64,000 nucleotides of DNA from Nitratireductor arenosus (GTDB lineage Bacteria; Pseudomonadota; Alphaproteobacteria; Rhizobiales; Rhizobiaceae): contig NZ_WPHG01000003.1 of assembly GCF_009742725.1 (NCBI RefSeq), positions 434,001 to 498,000 on the forward strand, in the 5' to 3' direction. Positions within the stretch are counted from its first letter, which is position 1. Every line of letters starts with the position of its first letter. A program made the translations under genes and the position numbers. Positions 1-6,248 of the stretch are shown piece after piece. The notes under the pieces are model-generated. The model did not search any database, was not told the origin of the DNA, and saw only the letters and a list, made by a program, of their open reading frames with translations.

Positions 1-360
1 AAAGAGGGTCGCCGCCACCAGCGCGCCCTTGAAGATGTAGTAGTCGATGCCGGCGGTCTGGAACGTGTTGAGTATCTGTGCCAGCAGCCGGAACTGGACG
101 ATCGAACGGAGTTCGGAAAGCTTCGACCACCCGGCCATGTAGCCCGGCACCCAGTCGGGGATGTTTCGCCAGGCGCCCAGGCGGTCGAGATGAAACCGGC
201 ACAGCGGGATCGTCTGATAGGTTTCGGCTCGCCACAGCACATAGGCCCAGTCCATGTCCTGGCGGGTGAGGCGTACGAGCCGCTCGTCGCCGGCATCGTC
301 GAGCCGCGGACGACAGGTCAAAAGCAGAAAGGTTTCCTCACGAGAAAGGTGGATCATCAT
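1..360 (-). CDS. nucleotidyltransferase-family protein (NTP_transf_5-like), 3' end outside window
   Basis: An open frame of 120 codons runs from tandem ATGs (360-358 and 357-355) to the window edge, so only the N-terminus is visible. The segment YYIFKGALVAATLF at its end resembles the KG-containing nucleotide-binding motif that opens the catalytic core of the uncharacterised nucleotidyltransferase family (NTP_transf_5, PF14907). The preceding ~100 residues are helical and rich in Trp, Arg and Leu, as is usual for that family. A purine-rich GGGAGCGGG lies just before the start. The gene begins 12 bases after the stop of the 133-residue protein upstream, so the two are probably cotranscribed. 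In other bacteria the family occurs in exopolysaccharide and lasso-peptide clusters, with few members characterised. The catalytic residues are outside the window, so the assignment is moderate. Confidence 0.6.
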   Translation of the reverse strand, partial: MMIHLSREETFLLLTCRPRLDDAGDERLVRLTRQDMDWAYVLWRAETYQTIPLCRFHLDRLGAWRNIPDWVPGYMAGWSKLSELRSIVQFRLLAQILNTFQTAGIDYYIFKGALVAATLF

Positions 361-372
361 CCCGCTCCCGCA

Positions 373-774
373 CTAGGTTTTCTGTGATGACTTCTTCGAT
401 TTGCTTTCGTCTTCGGGGGAGGCGGCTTCAGCTCCGGCGGCCGCGTCGCCATAGTGGCGCAGAAGCTGCCTGTACTGATCGAGCTGCTGGTCGAATTCGG
501 CGAAATCGCGGTCGAAACCCTGGCCGAAGATTTCTTCCAGATTGGTCTGGCCCGCCGCCGCGCCCTCGGCGTCCTGCGCGGTCAGGTGCACGGCGTTGGA
601 GGCGAGCGCGCTGAACGGAAACAGCGCCGGCACGTCGCTGTCGCGTCCGTTTTTGCGCCCCATATTCGCGCCGATATCCTGCAGGATCGGCACGGCCAGC
701 TTGCCCGAAAGGGTGATCACAAAGGTTCCGTCATTCTCCTCGACGGTGTACCCGAACAACAGACCGTCGCCCAT
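373..774 (-). CDS. hypothetical protein, 133 aa, acidic core with Lys/Ser-rich tail
   Basis: No family recognised. ATG at 774 follows GGGAGGCAAGG at good spacing. The N-terminal ~45 residues (GYTVEENDGTFVITLSGKLA) look beta-rich. A middle segment (residues ~75-105) is rich in Glu, Asp and Gln and helical (DFAEFDQQLDQYRQLLRHYG). The tail is low-complexity, ending SKSKKSSQKT. There is no Cys, no signal peptide and no membrane segment. It sits between a small basic protein upstream and a nucleotidyltransferase-like gene 12 bases downstream. A role as partner or substrate of that enzyme is possible but is only inference from position. Confidence 0.6.
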   Translation of the reverse strand: MGDGLLFGYTVEENDGTFVITLSGKLAVPILQDIGANMGRKNGRDSDVPALFPFSALASNAVHLTAQDAEGAAAGQTNLEEIFGQGFDRDFAEFDQQLDQYRQLLRHYGDAAAGAEAASPEDESKSKKSSQKT

Positions 775-808
775 CCTTGCCTCCCATGGTTGTATGGTTC
801 ACTACGGT

Positions 809-840
809 ACGGAGCGCCTCCGTGACCGGACGCGCTCCGT
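809..840 (-). repeat. 9-bp perfect inverted repeat between two minus-strand genes
   Basis: Arms ACGGAGCGC (809-817) and GCGCTCCGT (832-840) pair perfectly around a 14-base loop. It lies in the 77-base gap between the basic 94-residue gene and the 133-residue gene. There is no T-run after it on the minus strand, so it is more likely an mRNA-processing or partial-termination hairpin than a full intrinsic terminator. Confidence 0.5.
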
Positions 841-851
841 GGTCGCCGGTG

Positions 852-1136
852 TCATGCGCGCGCGCGCTGAACGGAAAAGGACCTGCGGCGCAAGGCATTG
901 CCGCGTTTCCACAGCCGGACCTCGGCCTTCGACAGGGCAAGCGCCCTGCGGCCCATTGCCAGCATCGCCCAGTATTTCTTCCGGTTGCCGCGATATTTGT
1001 GACGCTTGGCGAGCGCGAAGCAGTTCCGCGCCAGCTTCAGGTGACGGCCGGCCGGAGATGCCCAGAACCGAGTGGAGCGTTTCGCAGCCGGCTTGGCGCG
1101 GGCTGCCTGCAAAAACGGATTTCGCGAATAGGCCAT
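852..1136 (-). CDS. hypothetical small very basic protein, 94 aa
   Basis: The open frame starts further upstream (1175), but ATG 1136 is preceded by a near-perfect AGGAGGAG Shine-Dalgarno, so MAYSRNPFLQ is taken as the N-terminus. The product is very rich in Arg, Lys and Ala (about a third basic), with a central helical stretch around RHKYRGNRKKYWAML. That pattern fits nucleic acid binding, but no named family was recognised. It is the first gene of a probable three-gene minus-strand operon; the sigma-70-like promoter at 1164-1192 is 28 bases upstream. The strong ribosome site and promoter argue that it is expressed despite the lack of a family. Confidence 0.55.
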   Translation of the reverse strand: MAYSRNPFLQAARAKPAAKRSTRFWASPAGRHLKLARNCFALAKRHKYRGNRKKYWAMLAMGRRALALSKAEVRLWKRGNALRRRSFSVQRARA

Positions 1137-1160
1137 GCTTTCTCCTCCTTCCTGAACCGG

Positions 1161-1214
1161 CTCAAGATAAAACAACCATAGGTAGCGGTCAACAAAAATA
1201 CTTTATCTTAAGTA
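1161..1214 (-). promoter_or_regulatory. sigma-70 promoter with flanking inverted repeats
   Basis: Read on the minus strand: -35 TTGACC (1192-1187), a 17-base spacer and -10 TATCTT (1169-1164), about 28 bases before the 1136 start. The -10 lies inside CTCAAGATAAAA (1161-1172), and a near-inverted copy CTTTATCTTAAG (1201-1212, 10 of 12 positions) sits just upstream of the -35; TACTT/AAGTA arms (1199-1214) overlap it. The block is conspicuously AT-rich in GC-rich surroundings. The rest of the 302-base gap (1215-1438) holds no gene or structure that I recognise. Confidence 0.6.
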
Positions 1215-1438
1215 GCAGGAACGGATGAAGGACGGGCGCCGGCCGAACGGGTTTCTTCGCGATCTTGCGTTCGGACATGCGGCGGTGCGCGCGTCACCTT
1301 TGTCGCGCGTGCGATGCTTTCCGATTGACCACGGTCGCCAGGCTTTGCAGTTTGATCGCCCAGAGCGGCTACCGGCTTTCGTGAAAGATCATGCCGCGAC
1401 GGCAACATTGACCGTAATGGCGGGCCGTCGAAGCGCCG

Positions 1439-1933
1439 TCACACTCGAGGCAGGCTGTGCGGTGCGCGGCTCAGCCTGTTGTTACCGTCCGCCATCTTGG
1501 CAAGCAATCCGATCAGCTGGGTGCGTTCGGACGAGGATAAGGGCTCGACCATGCGCTCCTGCGCCTGGCGGGCGAGCGGCAGCGCCCTGGCCAGCAGGTC
1601 GCGGCCGGCCCCGGTGATGGCGACGATCTTGGAGCGGCGGTCCTTGCGCGAGGGCGTGCGCGTGACGAGGTCGCGTTGCGCCAGTTTGCCGAGAACGACC
1701 ACGATCGTCGTGCGGTCGAGGGCGGCGACGCGGCCGAGACTGGCCTGGTCCATCGCGCCGAACCGATCGAGCGCCGCGAGCAGGCCGAATTGCAGCGGCG
1801 TCAGGTCGACGGCGCTACACTCGTCCAGAAAGACCGCGACCCCGATCTGGTGGCATCGCCGCAGCAAATGCCCCGGCATGTCGAGGAAATTGTCTTCCTC
1901 GCCGCGTTCGGTGGTCGCGGCCCGGTCGTTCAT
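1439..1933 (-). CDS. MarR family transcriptional regulator of the gentisate operon
   Basis: A 164-residue winged-helix regulator. The pattern LTPLQFGLLAALDRFGAMDQASLGRVAALDRTT followed by LAQRDLVTRTPSRKDRRSK is the MarR helix-turn-helix plus wing with the Asp-Arg-Arg signature. ATG 1933 overlaps the TGA of the fumarylpyruvate hydrolase gene by four bases (ATGA), so it is the last gene of the gentisate operon and translationally coupled. MarR proteins next to aromatic catabolic genes usually repress and are released by the aromatic substrate. The 26-bp palindrome over the operon promoter (4925-4950) is the natural candidate operator. The ligand (3-hydroxybenzoate or gentisate) is inferred. Confidence 0.88.
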   Translation of the reverse strand: MNDRAATTERGEEDNFLDMPGHLLRRCHQIGVAVFLDECSAVDLTPLQFGLLAALDRFGAMDQASLGRVAALDRTTIVVVLGKLAQRDLVTRTPSRKDRRSKIVAITGAGRDLLARALPLARQAQERMVEPLSSSERTQLIGLLAKMADGNNRLSRAPHSLPRV

Positions 1934-2631
1934 GCCTCGGGCTCGCCGATGGTGGTGGTGATCGTGCCGAGGCCCTCGATCGCGACCGCGCATTCGTCGC
2001 CGGGCACCAGCGCGCCGACGCCCGCCGGCGTGCCGGTATAGATCAGGTCGCCGGGCGCGATATGCATCGACTGCGACAGGATCGTGATGATCTCGGGCAC
2101 CGACCAGATCAGTTCCGACAGGTCGGCGTTCTGGCGCGTCACCCCGTTGACGCTGAGCCGGATCGACCCCGTGGCGGGATGCCCGCTTGCCGAAACCTTG
2201 TGGATTGGCCCGCAGACCGCGGAGCGGTCGAAGGCCTTGCCCCAGTCCCATGGCCGGCCCTTGTCGCGCGCCTCGAACTGCAGGTCGCGGCGGGTCAGGT
2301 CGTTGCCGATCGCATAGCCGTAGACGTGGTCGAGCGCGGCGTCCTCGGCGATCTTGAAGCCGGCGCGGCCGACCGCGACCACCAGTTCGGCCTCGTGATG
2401 CAGGTTCTTGGTCAACGGCGGATAGGCAATCGTGGCGCCGTCCTCCACGACGGCGTCGGCAGGTTTGGTGAAGAAGAACGGCGCCTCGCGGTCGGGATCC
2501 TTGCCCATCTCGCGAGCATGCGCGGCATAGTTGCGACCGACGCAGAAAATGCGGCGGACCGGAAAGCGCGCGGCCTCGCCGGCGACGGCGAGGCTCGGCT
2601 GCGGGGGAGGGGAAAAAACGTAGTCAGTCAT
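1930..2631 (-). CDS. fumarylacetoacetate hydrolase family protein, probable fumarylpyruvate (or maleylpyruvate) hydrolase
   Basis: A 233-residue FAH-fold hydrolase that cleaves a beta-diketone, here most likely the ring-fission product of gentisate, to pyruvate and fumarate or maleate. The FAH core is clear: RIFCVGRNYAAHAREMG, then PFFFTKPADAVV, HHEAELVVAVG with the two metal-binding Glu, YAIGNDLTRRDLQ with the metal Asp, and the C-terminal LIYTGTPAGVG. ATG 2631 (MTDYVF) is chosen over the longer frame because FAH proteins of this type begin near here. It lies 11 bases after gentisate dioxygenase and overlaps marR by four bases. No maleylpyruvate isomerase is visible nearby, so the exact substrate is open. 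Confidence 0.88.
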   Translation of the reverse strand: MTDYVFSPPPQPSLAVAGEAARFPVRRIFCVGRNYAAHAREMGKDPDREAPFFFTKPADAVVEDGATIAYPPLTKNLHHEAELVVAVGRAGFKIAEDAALDHVYGYAIGNDLTRRDLQFEARDKGRPWDWGKAFDRSAVCGPIHKVSASGHPATGSIRLSVNGVTRQNADLSELIWSVPEIITILSQSMHIAPGDLIYTGTPAGVGALVPGDECAVAIEGLGTITTTIGEPEA

Positions 2632-2642
2632 GATGGGCGCTC

Positions 2643-3692
2643 TCAATGGTTGCCGCGATCTTCGCGCCACAGGCCCAGCCTATCCTGGGCGGCACGGTCG
2701 GAATAGGAAAACAGCACCGCGTCGGTGGCGGGCTCGTGGACGATGCGTTTCCATGACGGGGCGACGAAAATGTCCTTCGGGCCCCATTCGAACACTTTTC
2801 CGTCGATGGTCGTGCGCCCCGATCCCTCCACCGCCACGAACACAGTGGCGTCGGTCGAGCGATAGGCGGCGGTGGTGAAGCCGGCCGGCAGAAGCTGCAA
2901 AAACGTGGCGATGGTCGGCATCGCGTAGCCGCCGTCGACCGGGTTGACGTAGCGCAGCTTGAGCCCGTGGCAGGGGTCCCACTCCTCCTGCGTGCGCATC
3001 TGTTCCAGCGCCGCGCGCGAGCGCTCATAGGGATAGTTGAAGATCGGCGAGGTCTTTTTGCGTGGCTCGAAGTCGACCGGCAGGAGATTGGCGCCGAAAC
3101 GGGCGAGCGAATCGCCGGTCTTGCGCGAGATCGGCTGCTCGTCGTCGGGATAACCTTCCGCGAACGAGGCGTCGAAGAACGAGATCATCGGAATGTCGAG
3201 CCCGTCGAGCCAGATCATCGGTTCGTCGGTGCGGTTGCCGTGGTCGTGCCAGGCGCCGGACGGGGTGATGACGAAGTCGCCGTAATGCATGACCGTGCGT
3301 TCGCCGTCGACCGCGGTATGGGCGCCGTCGCCGTCGAGCACGAAACGCAGCGCGGATTGCGAATGGCGGTGCGCGGGGGCGACCTCGCCCGGCATGACAA
3401 GCTGCAGGCCGGCATAGAGCGATGTCGTGATCCGGCTCTGGCCGCGCAGGCCAGGATTTTCCAGGATCAGCACTCGCCGTTCCGCCTCCTTGGCGGTGAT
3501 CAGCCCGCCGGCCTCCAGAAGATAGGCCTTGGCCTCCTCGTAGTTCCAGCAATGGGCCTGGCAGCCGCTTGTCGGCTCCGGCGTGATGATCGACGACATC
3601 ACCGACCACAGCGGGGTCAGGCTCTTCTCGTCGATCTTTTCGTAAAACGCCTTGCGTTGCGGCGTCTCGGTCGGCTTCTCGGTCAGCGACAT
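2643..3692 (-). CDS. gentisate 1,2-dioxygenase
   Basis: A 349-residue bicupin non-haem iron dioxygenase that opens the ring of gentisate (2,5-dihydroxybenzoate) to maleylpyruvate. The N-terminal cupin shows the iron-binding pattern PAHRHSQSALRFVLDGDG (His108, His110) and ITPSGAWHDHGN (His149, His151), which is diagnostic. The segments TPLWSVMSSIITPEP and GGYAMPTIATFLQLLPAGF are typical of the family, and a second degenerate cupin follows (residues ~250-345). ATG 3692 has AAGGAGGAGA in front. The gene overlaps nothing: 28 bases separate it from the hydroxylase upstream and 11 from the hydrolase downstream. It is the central enzyme of the operon. Confidence 0.93.
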   Translation of the reverse strand: MSLTEKPTETPQRKAFYEKIDEKSLTPLWSVMSSIITPEPTSGCQAHCWNYEEAKAYLLEAGGLITAKEAERRVLILENPGLRGQSRITTSLYAGLQLVMPGEVAPAHRHSQSALRFVLDGDGAHTAVDGERTVMHYGDFVITPSGAWHDHGNRTDEPMIWLDGLDIPMISFFDASFAEGYPDDEQPISRKTGDSLARFGANLLPVDFEPRKKTSPIFNYPYERSRAALEQMRTQEEWDPCHGLKLRYVNPVDGGYAMPTIATFLQLLPAGFTTAAYRSTDATVFVAVEGSGRTTIDGKVFEWGPKDIFVAPSWKRIVHEPATDAVLFSYSDRAAQDRLGLWREDRGNH

Positions 3693-3720
3693 GGGGTCTC
3701 CTCCTTGCGGCTCTCGTCTC

Positions 3721-4902
3721 TCAGGCCCGCGCGAGCCCGGTGCCGCCATAGAGCCATTCGAGGCGGTCGTAATATTGTTCGGGCGACAGCGAGGTCATCA
3801 CCTGGTTGCGCACCAGCGCCTTGGCGCCGGCCGGATGGTAGATGTACTCGCCGATCAGGCGCGAATCGATCTGCACATGGGCCGTGCGCGGCACCCGGTT
3901 TTGCTGATAGGCAGCGAGCGCGGCCTCCACCTTCCCGTCATGCGCGTCGAGCATGTGGGCGAGGCACACCGCGTCCTCCATCGCCATCGCCGCGCCCTGG
4001 GCGAAATATTGCAGCATCGGATGCGCGGCGTCGCCGAGCAGGGCCACCCGGCCGTCGACCCAGCGGGCGACCGGTTCACGGTCGCACAGCACCCACAATT
4101 TCCAGTTCGCGCCGTGTTCGATGATCTTTTGCGCGCGCGGGTGGATATGCTCGAAACCGCGCAGCACTTCCTCGACCGGCACCGGTTTGCCAGCCACCGC
4201 TTCCTCCACGTCGTTGTGGTAGGTCACGACCAGGTTGAACATCTTCCAGCCCTTCAGCGGGTAATGGACGATGTGGCATTTCGGCCCGGCCCACAACGTG
4301 GCCGCGTTCCAGCGCAGATCCTCGGGCATCCGCTCGACGGGGATGACGGACCGATAGGTGGTATGGCCCGAGACGATCGGCTCGCCGTCGGCCAGCATCT
4401 GGGCGCGGATCGGCGAGCGCAGCCCGTCGGCGCCAATCAGCGCGCAGCCGACCACGGGATCCCGGCCGGCGCACAACACCCGCACCGACGCGCCGTCCTG
4501 CGTGTAGCCTTCGACCCGGTGCGAGGTGCGGATATCGACCAGCCCTGTGTTTCGGGCCGCCTCCACCAACGCCATGTGCAGGTCGGCGCGATGCACCACG
4601 GCGTAGGGATTGCCGAACCGCTCGCGGAACGGCTGATCGAGCGGAATATGCACGATCTCGTCGCCGGTCAGCCCGTCCATCAGGCGCAGTTTGTCGATGA
4701 AGACGGCCTCCGCGCGGGCCTGGTCGCCGACGCCGAGCGCGTCGAAACAGTGAAATGCATTCGGCGCGAGCTGGATGCCGGCGCCGATCTCGCCGATTTT
4801 CGAGGCCTGCTCCAACACGATGGCGGGGCGGCCGGTACGGGCAAGGCCGAGCGCGGTGGCGATACCGCCGATGCCGCCTCCGGCGACGATAACGGGTTGC
4901 AT
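3721..4902 (-). CDS. FAD-dependent monooxygenase, probable 3-hydroxybenzoate 6-hydroxylase
   Basis: A 393-residue single-component flavoprotein hydroxylase of the PHBH class. The dinucleotide fold is at the N-terminus (VIVAGGGIGGIATALGLA), the GD motif is in the middle (ALIGADGLRSPIR), and the FAD ribose motif is VALLGDAAHPMLQYFAQGA. The family converts 3-hydroxybenzoate to gentisate with NADH and O2; salicylate-type hydroxylases share the fold, but the next gene is gentisate dioxygenase, which favours the 3-hydroxybenzoate assignment. ATG 4902 is chosen because GGAAGGAA precedes it and MQPVIVAGG is the usual N-terminus. First gene of the operon, directly behind the palindrome at 4925-4950. 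Confidence 0.88.
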   Translation of the reverse strand: MQPVIVAGGGIGGIATALGLARTGRPAIVLEQASKIGEIGAGIQLAPNAFHCFDALGVGDQARAEAVFIDKLRLMDGLTGDEIVHIPLDQPFRERFGNPYAVVHRADLHMALVEAARNTGLVDIRTSHRVEGYTQDGASVRVLCAGRDPVVGCALIGADGLRSPIRAQMLADGEPIVSGHTTYRSVIPVERMPEDLRWNAATLWAGPKCHIVHYPLKGWKMFNLVVTYHNDVEEAVAGKPVPVEEVLRGFEHIHPRAQKIIEHGANWKLWVLCDREPVARWVDGRVALLGDAAHPMLQYFAQGAAMAMEDAVCLAHMLDAHDGKVEAALAAYQQNRVPRTAHVQIDSRLIGEYIYHPAGAKALVRNQVMTSLSPEQYYDRLEWLYGGTGLARA

Positions 4903-4924
4903 GTCCGTTCCTTCCGGCAATTTC

Positions 4925-4950
4925 GTCAGTATTATGCGCATAATGCTGAC
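4925..4950 (-). promoter_or_regulatory. 26-bp palindromic operator over gentisate promoter
   Basis: The 13-base arms GTCAGTATTATGC (4925-4937) and GCATAATGCTGAC (4938-4950) are complementary at 12 of 13 positions with no loop. On the minus strand a -35 TTGCAA (4953-4958), a 16-base spacer and a -10 CATAAT (4931-4936) fit a sigma-70 promoter, and the palindrome covers the spacer and the -10. The hydroxylase start is 22 bases away. This is how a MarR repressor site is normally placed, and the operon ends with a marR gene. Confidence 0.72.
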
Positions 4951-4994
4951 TATTGCAAGCGCGATGGCCGGGACAATGTCCGATTGCCGCCCCG

Positions 4995-5010
4995 TTCGGT
5001 TTCAACCGAA
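4995..5010. repeat. short inverted repeat upstream of gentisate promoter
   Basis: Arms TTCGGTT and AACCGAA with a two-base centre, 45 bases upstream of the main palindrome, in the 197-base gap between the divergent hydroxylase and GNAT-like genes. It could be an accessory operator for either direction. No T-run follows on either side, so a terminator is unlikely. Confidence 0.35.
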
Positions 5011-5099
5011 CTTTAATCTCCAACCTCTAATGTGACCGCGGTCGTCCCGCATGGCTTGCGCCGGGTTGCGCGGATCGGCCTGCCGGATCGGATTGGCGG

Positions 5100-6221
5100 A
5101 TGATACAGCATCAGATGGACACCACGCGAGCCTTGGGTGAAGCGGACGTTCCGGTCGTCGCGCGGCTGTTCCAGAAGATTTTGCGCAAGACCCGCGAGCC
5201 GGCGACGCCGGCGCTCGAAACCTATCTGGCGAGCGTCTTCCTGGACGGTCCCGACCGCGATCCGCAGATCAGTTCCTTCGTCCATCTGCGCCGGGACGGC
5301 CGCGTCAACGGCTTTGTCGGCGTCTTGCCGTTGCCTTTGCTTGCCGGCGACAGACCGGTGCGCGGCGCTTTATGCGGCACGTTGATGGTCGAAGACCACG
5401 TCGATGATCCCTTCGCCGGCGCGCGGCTGATGCGCGCCTTCCTCGGCGGTCCGCAGGACATTTCGCTGACCGAGACCGCCAACGACATTTCCACCACGAT
5501 GTGGCGCAAGCTCAGGGCCACCGTTCTGCCCGACCATAGCCTGGAATGGCTGCGTGTGATCCGTCCGGCCGGCTTCGCCGCCGAGATGGCCGGTCGCGCG
5601 GTCGGCCTTGGCGATGTGTTGCGCCCGCTCGCGCGTCCCGTCGACGCGCTGGTCCGGCGCCGGGGCGACGGTCCGTACTGGACCCATATGCCGGCCGGGC
5701 TGCCCGCCGGAACGCTTGCCAGCGCCGAGGTCGACGATGGCGAGGCGGCGGCGCTGTTTGTCGAATTGACCCGGGGCTACGAGGTGCGGCCCGACTGGCG
5801 CGCGCAAAGCCTCGCCCGGATGTTGGCCGAATCCCGCCGCAAGGCGGTCTACGGCGCCATGGTGCGCCGCAAGGTCGTGGCGCGTAACGGCCGCCCGGTT
5901 GGCCTGTTTCTCTATTACGGCGACCCGGGGCGTGTCGGGCGGGTGGTGCAGGTCCTGCACGCGCCCGGCCAGGCCGGCATTGTCCTCGACAGCATGCTCG
6001 CCCATGCCGGCGAAACCGGCCTTGTCGCCTTGCGCGGCCGCACCATGCCCGCGCTGCTGGAGGCGATGCTTGGCCGGCGTTTCATCTTCGTTCACGCCTC
6101 TTCCTCCATTGTGCACGCGCGCGACAAGAGCCTGATCGAGCCCTTCGTCGCCGGCAGGGCGTTTTTCAACGGTTTTGCCGGCGAATCCTGGTCGCGACTG
6201 ATCGGAGACCGTTTTGACTGA
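5100..6221 (+). CDS. GNAT-like acyltransferase fold protein, 373 aa
   Basis: The N-terminal half resembles a GNAT fold: LGEADVPVVARLFQKILRK as first helix, strands FVHLRRDGRVNGFVGVLPL and GALCGTLMVEDHV, then the helix after FAGARLMRAFLGG. The C-terminal half (residues ~215-370) repeats a similar arrangement, with AMVRRKVVARNGRPVGLFLYYG followed by VVQVLHAPGQAGIVLDSML, so this may be a double GNAT-type protein. No signal peptide or membrane segment. The closely following asparagine synthetase (27 bases), acyl carrier protein and ligase suggest it transfers an acyl group from an acyl-ACP or acyl-CoA to an amine. The family is a reading of pattern only; no exact homologue is recognised. Its leader is the 197-base gap shared with the gentisate operon. 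Confidence 0.55.
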   Translation: MIQHQMDTTRALGEADVPVVARLFQKILRKTREPATPALETYLASVFLDGPDRDPQISSFVHLRRDGRVNGFVGVLPLPLLAGDRPVRGALCGTLMVEDHVDDPFAGARLMRAFLGGPQDISLTETANDISTTMWRKLRATVLPDHSLEWLRVIRPAGFAAEMAGRAVGLGDVLRPLARPVDALVRRRGDGPYWTHMPAGLPAGTLASAEVDDGEAAALFVELTRGYEVRPDWRAQSLARMLAESRRKAVYGAMVRRKVVARNGRPVGLFLYYGDPGRVGRVVQVLHAPGQAGIVLDSMLAHAGETGLVALRGRTMPALLEAMLGRRFIFVHASSSIVHARDKSLIEPFVAGRAFFNGFAGESWSRLIGDRFD

Positions 6222-6248
6222 ATTCGCTTCGAAGACGGCACGCGGCCC

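Noticed and set aside
852-1136. Ribosomal protein L20-like reading of the basic protein
   Set aside because: A short basic RGNRKKYW stretch is reminiscent, but the rest does not fit and no ribosomal context exists.
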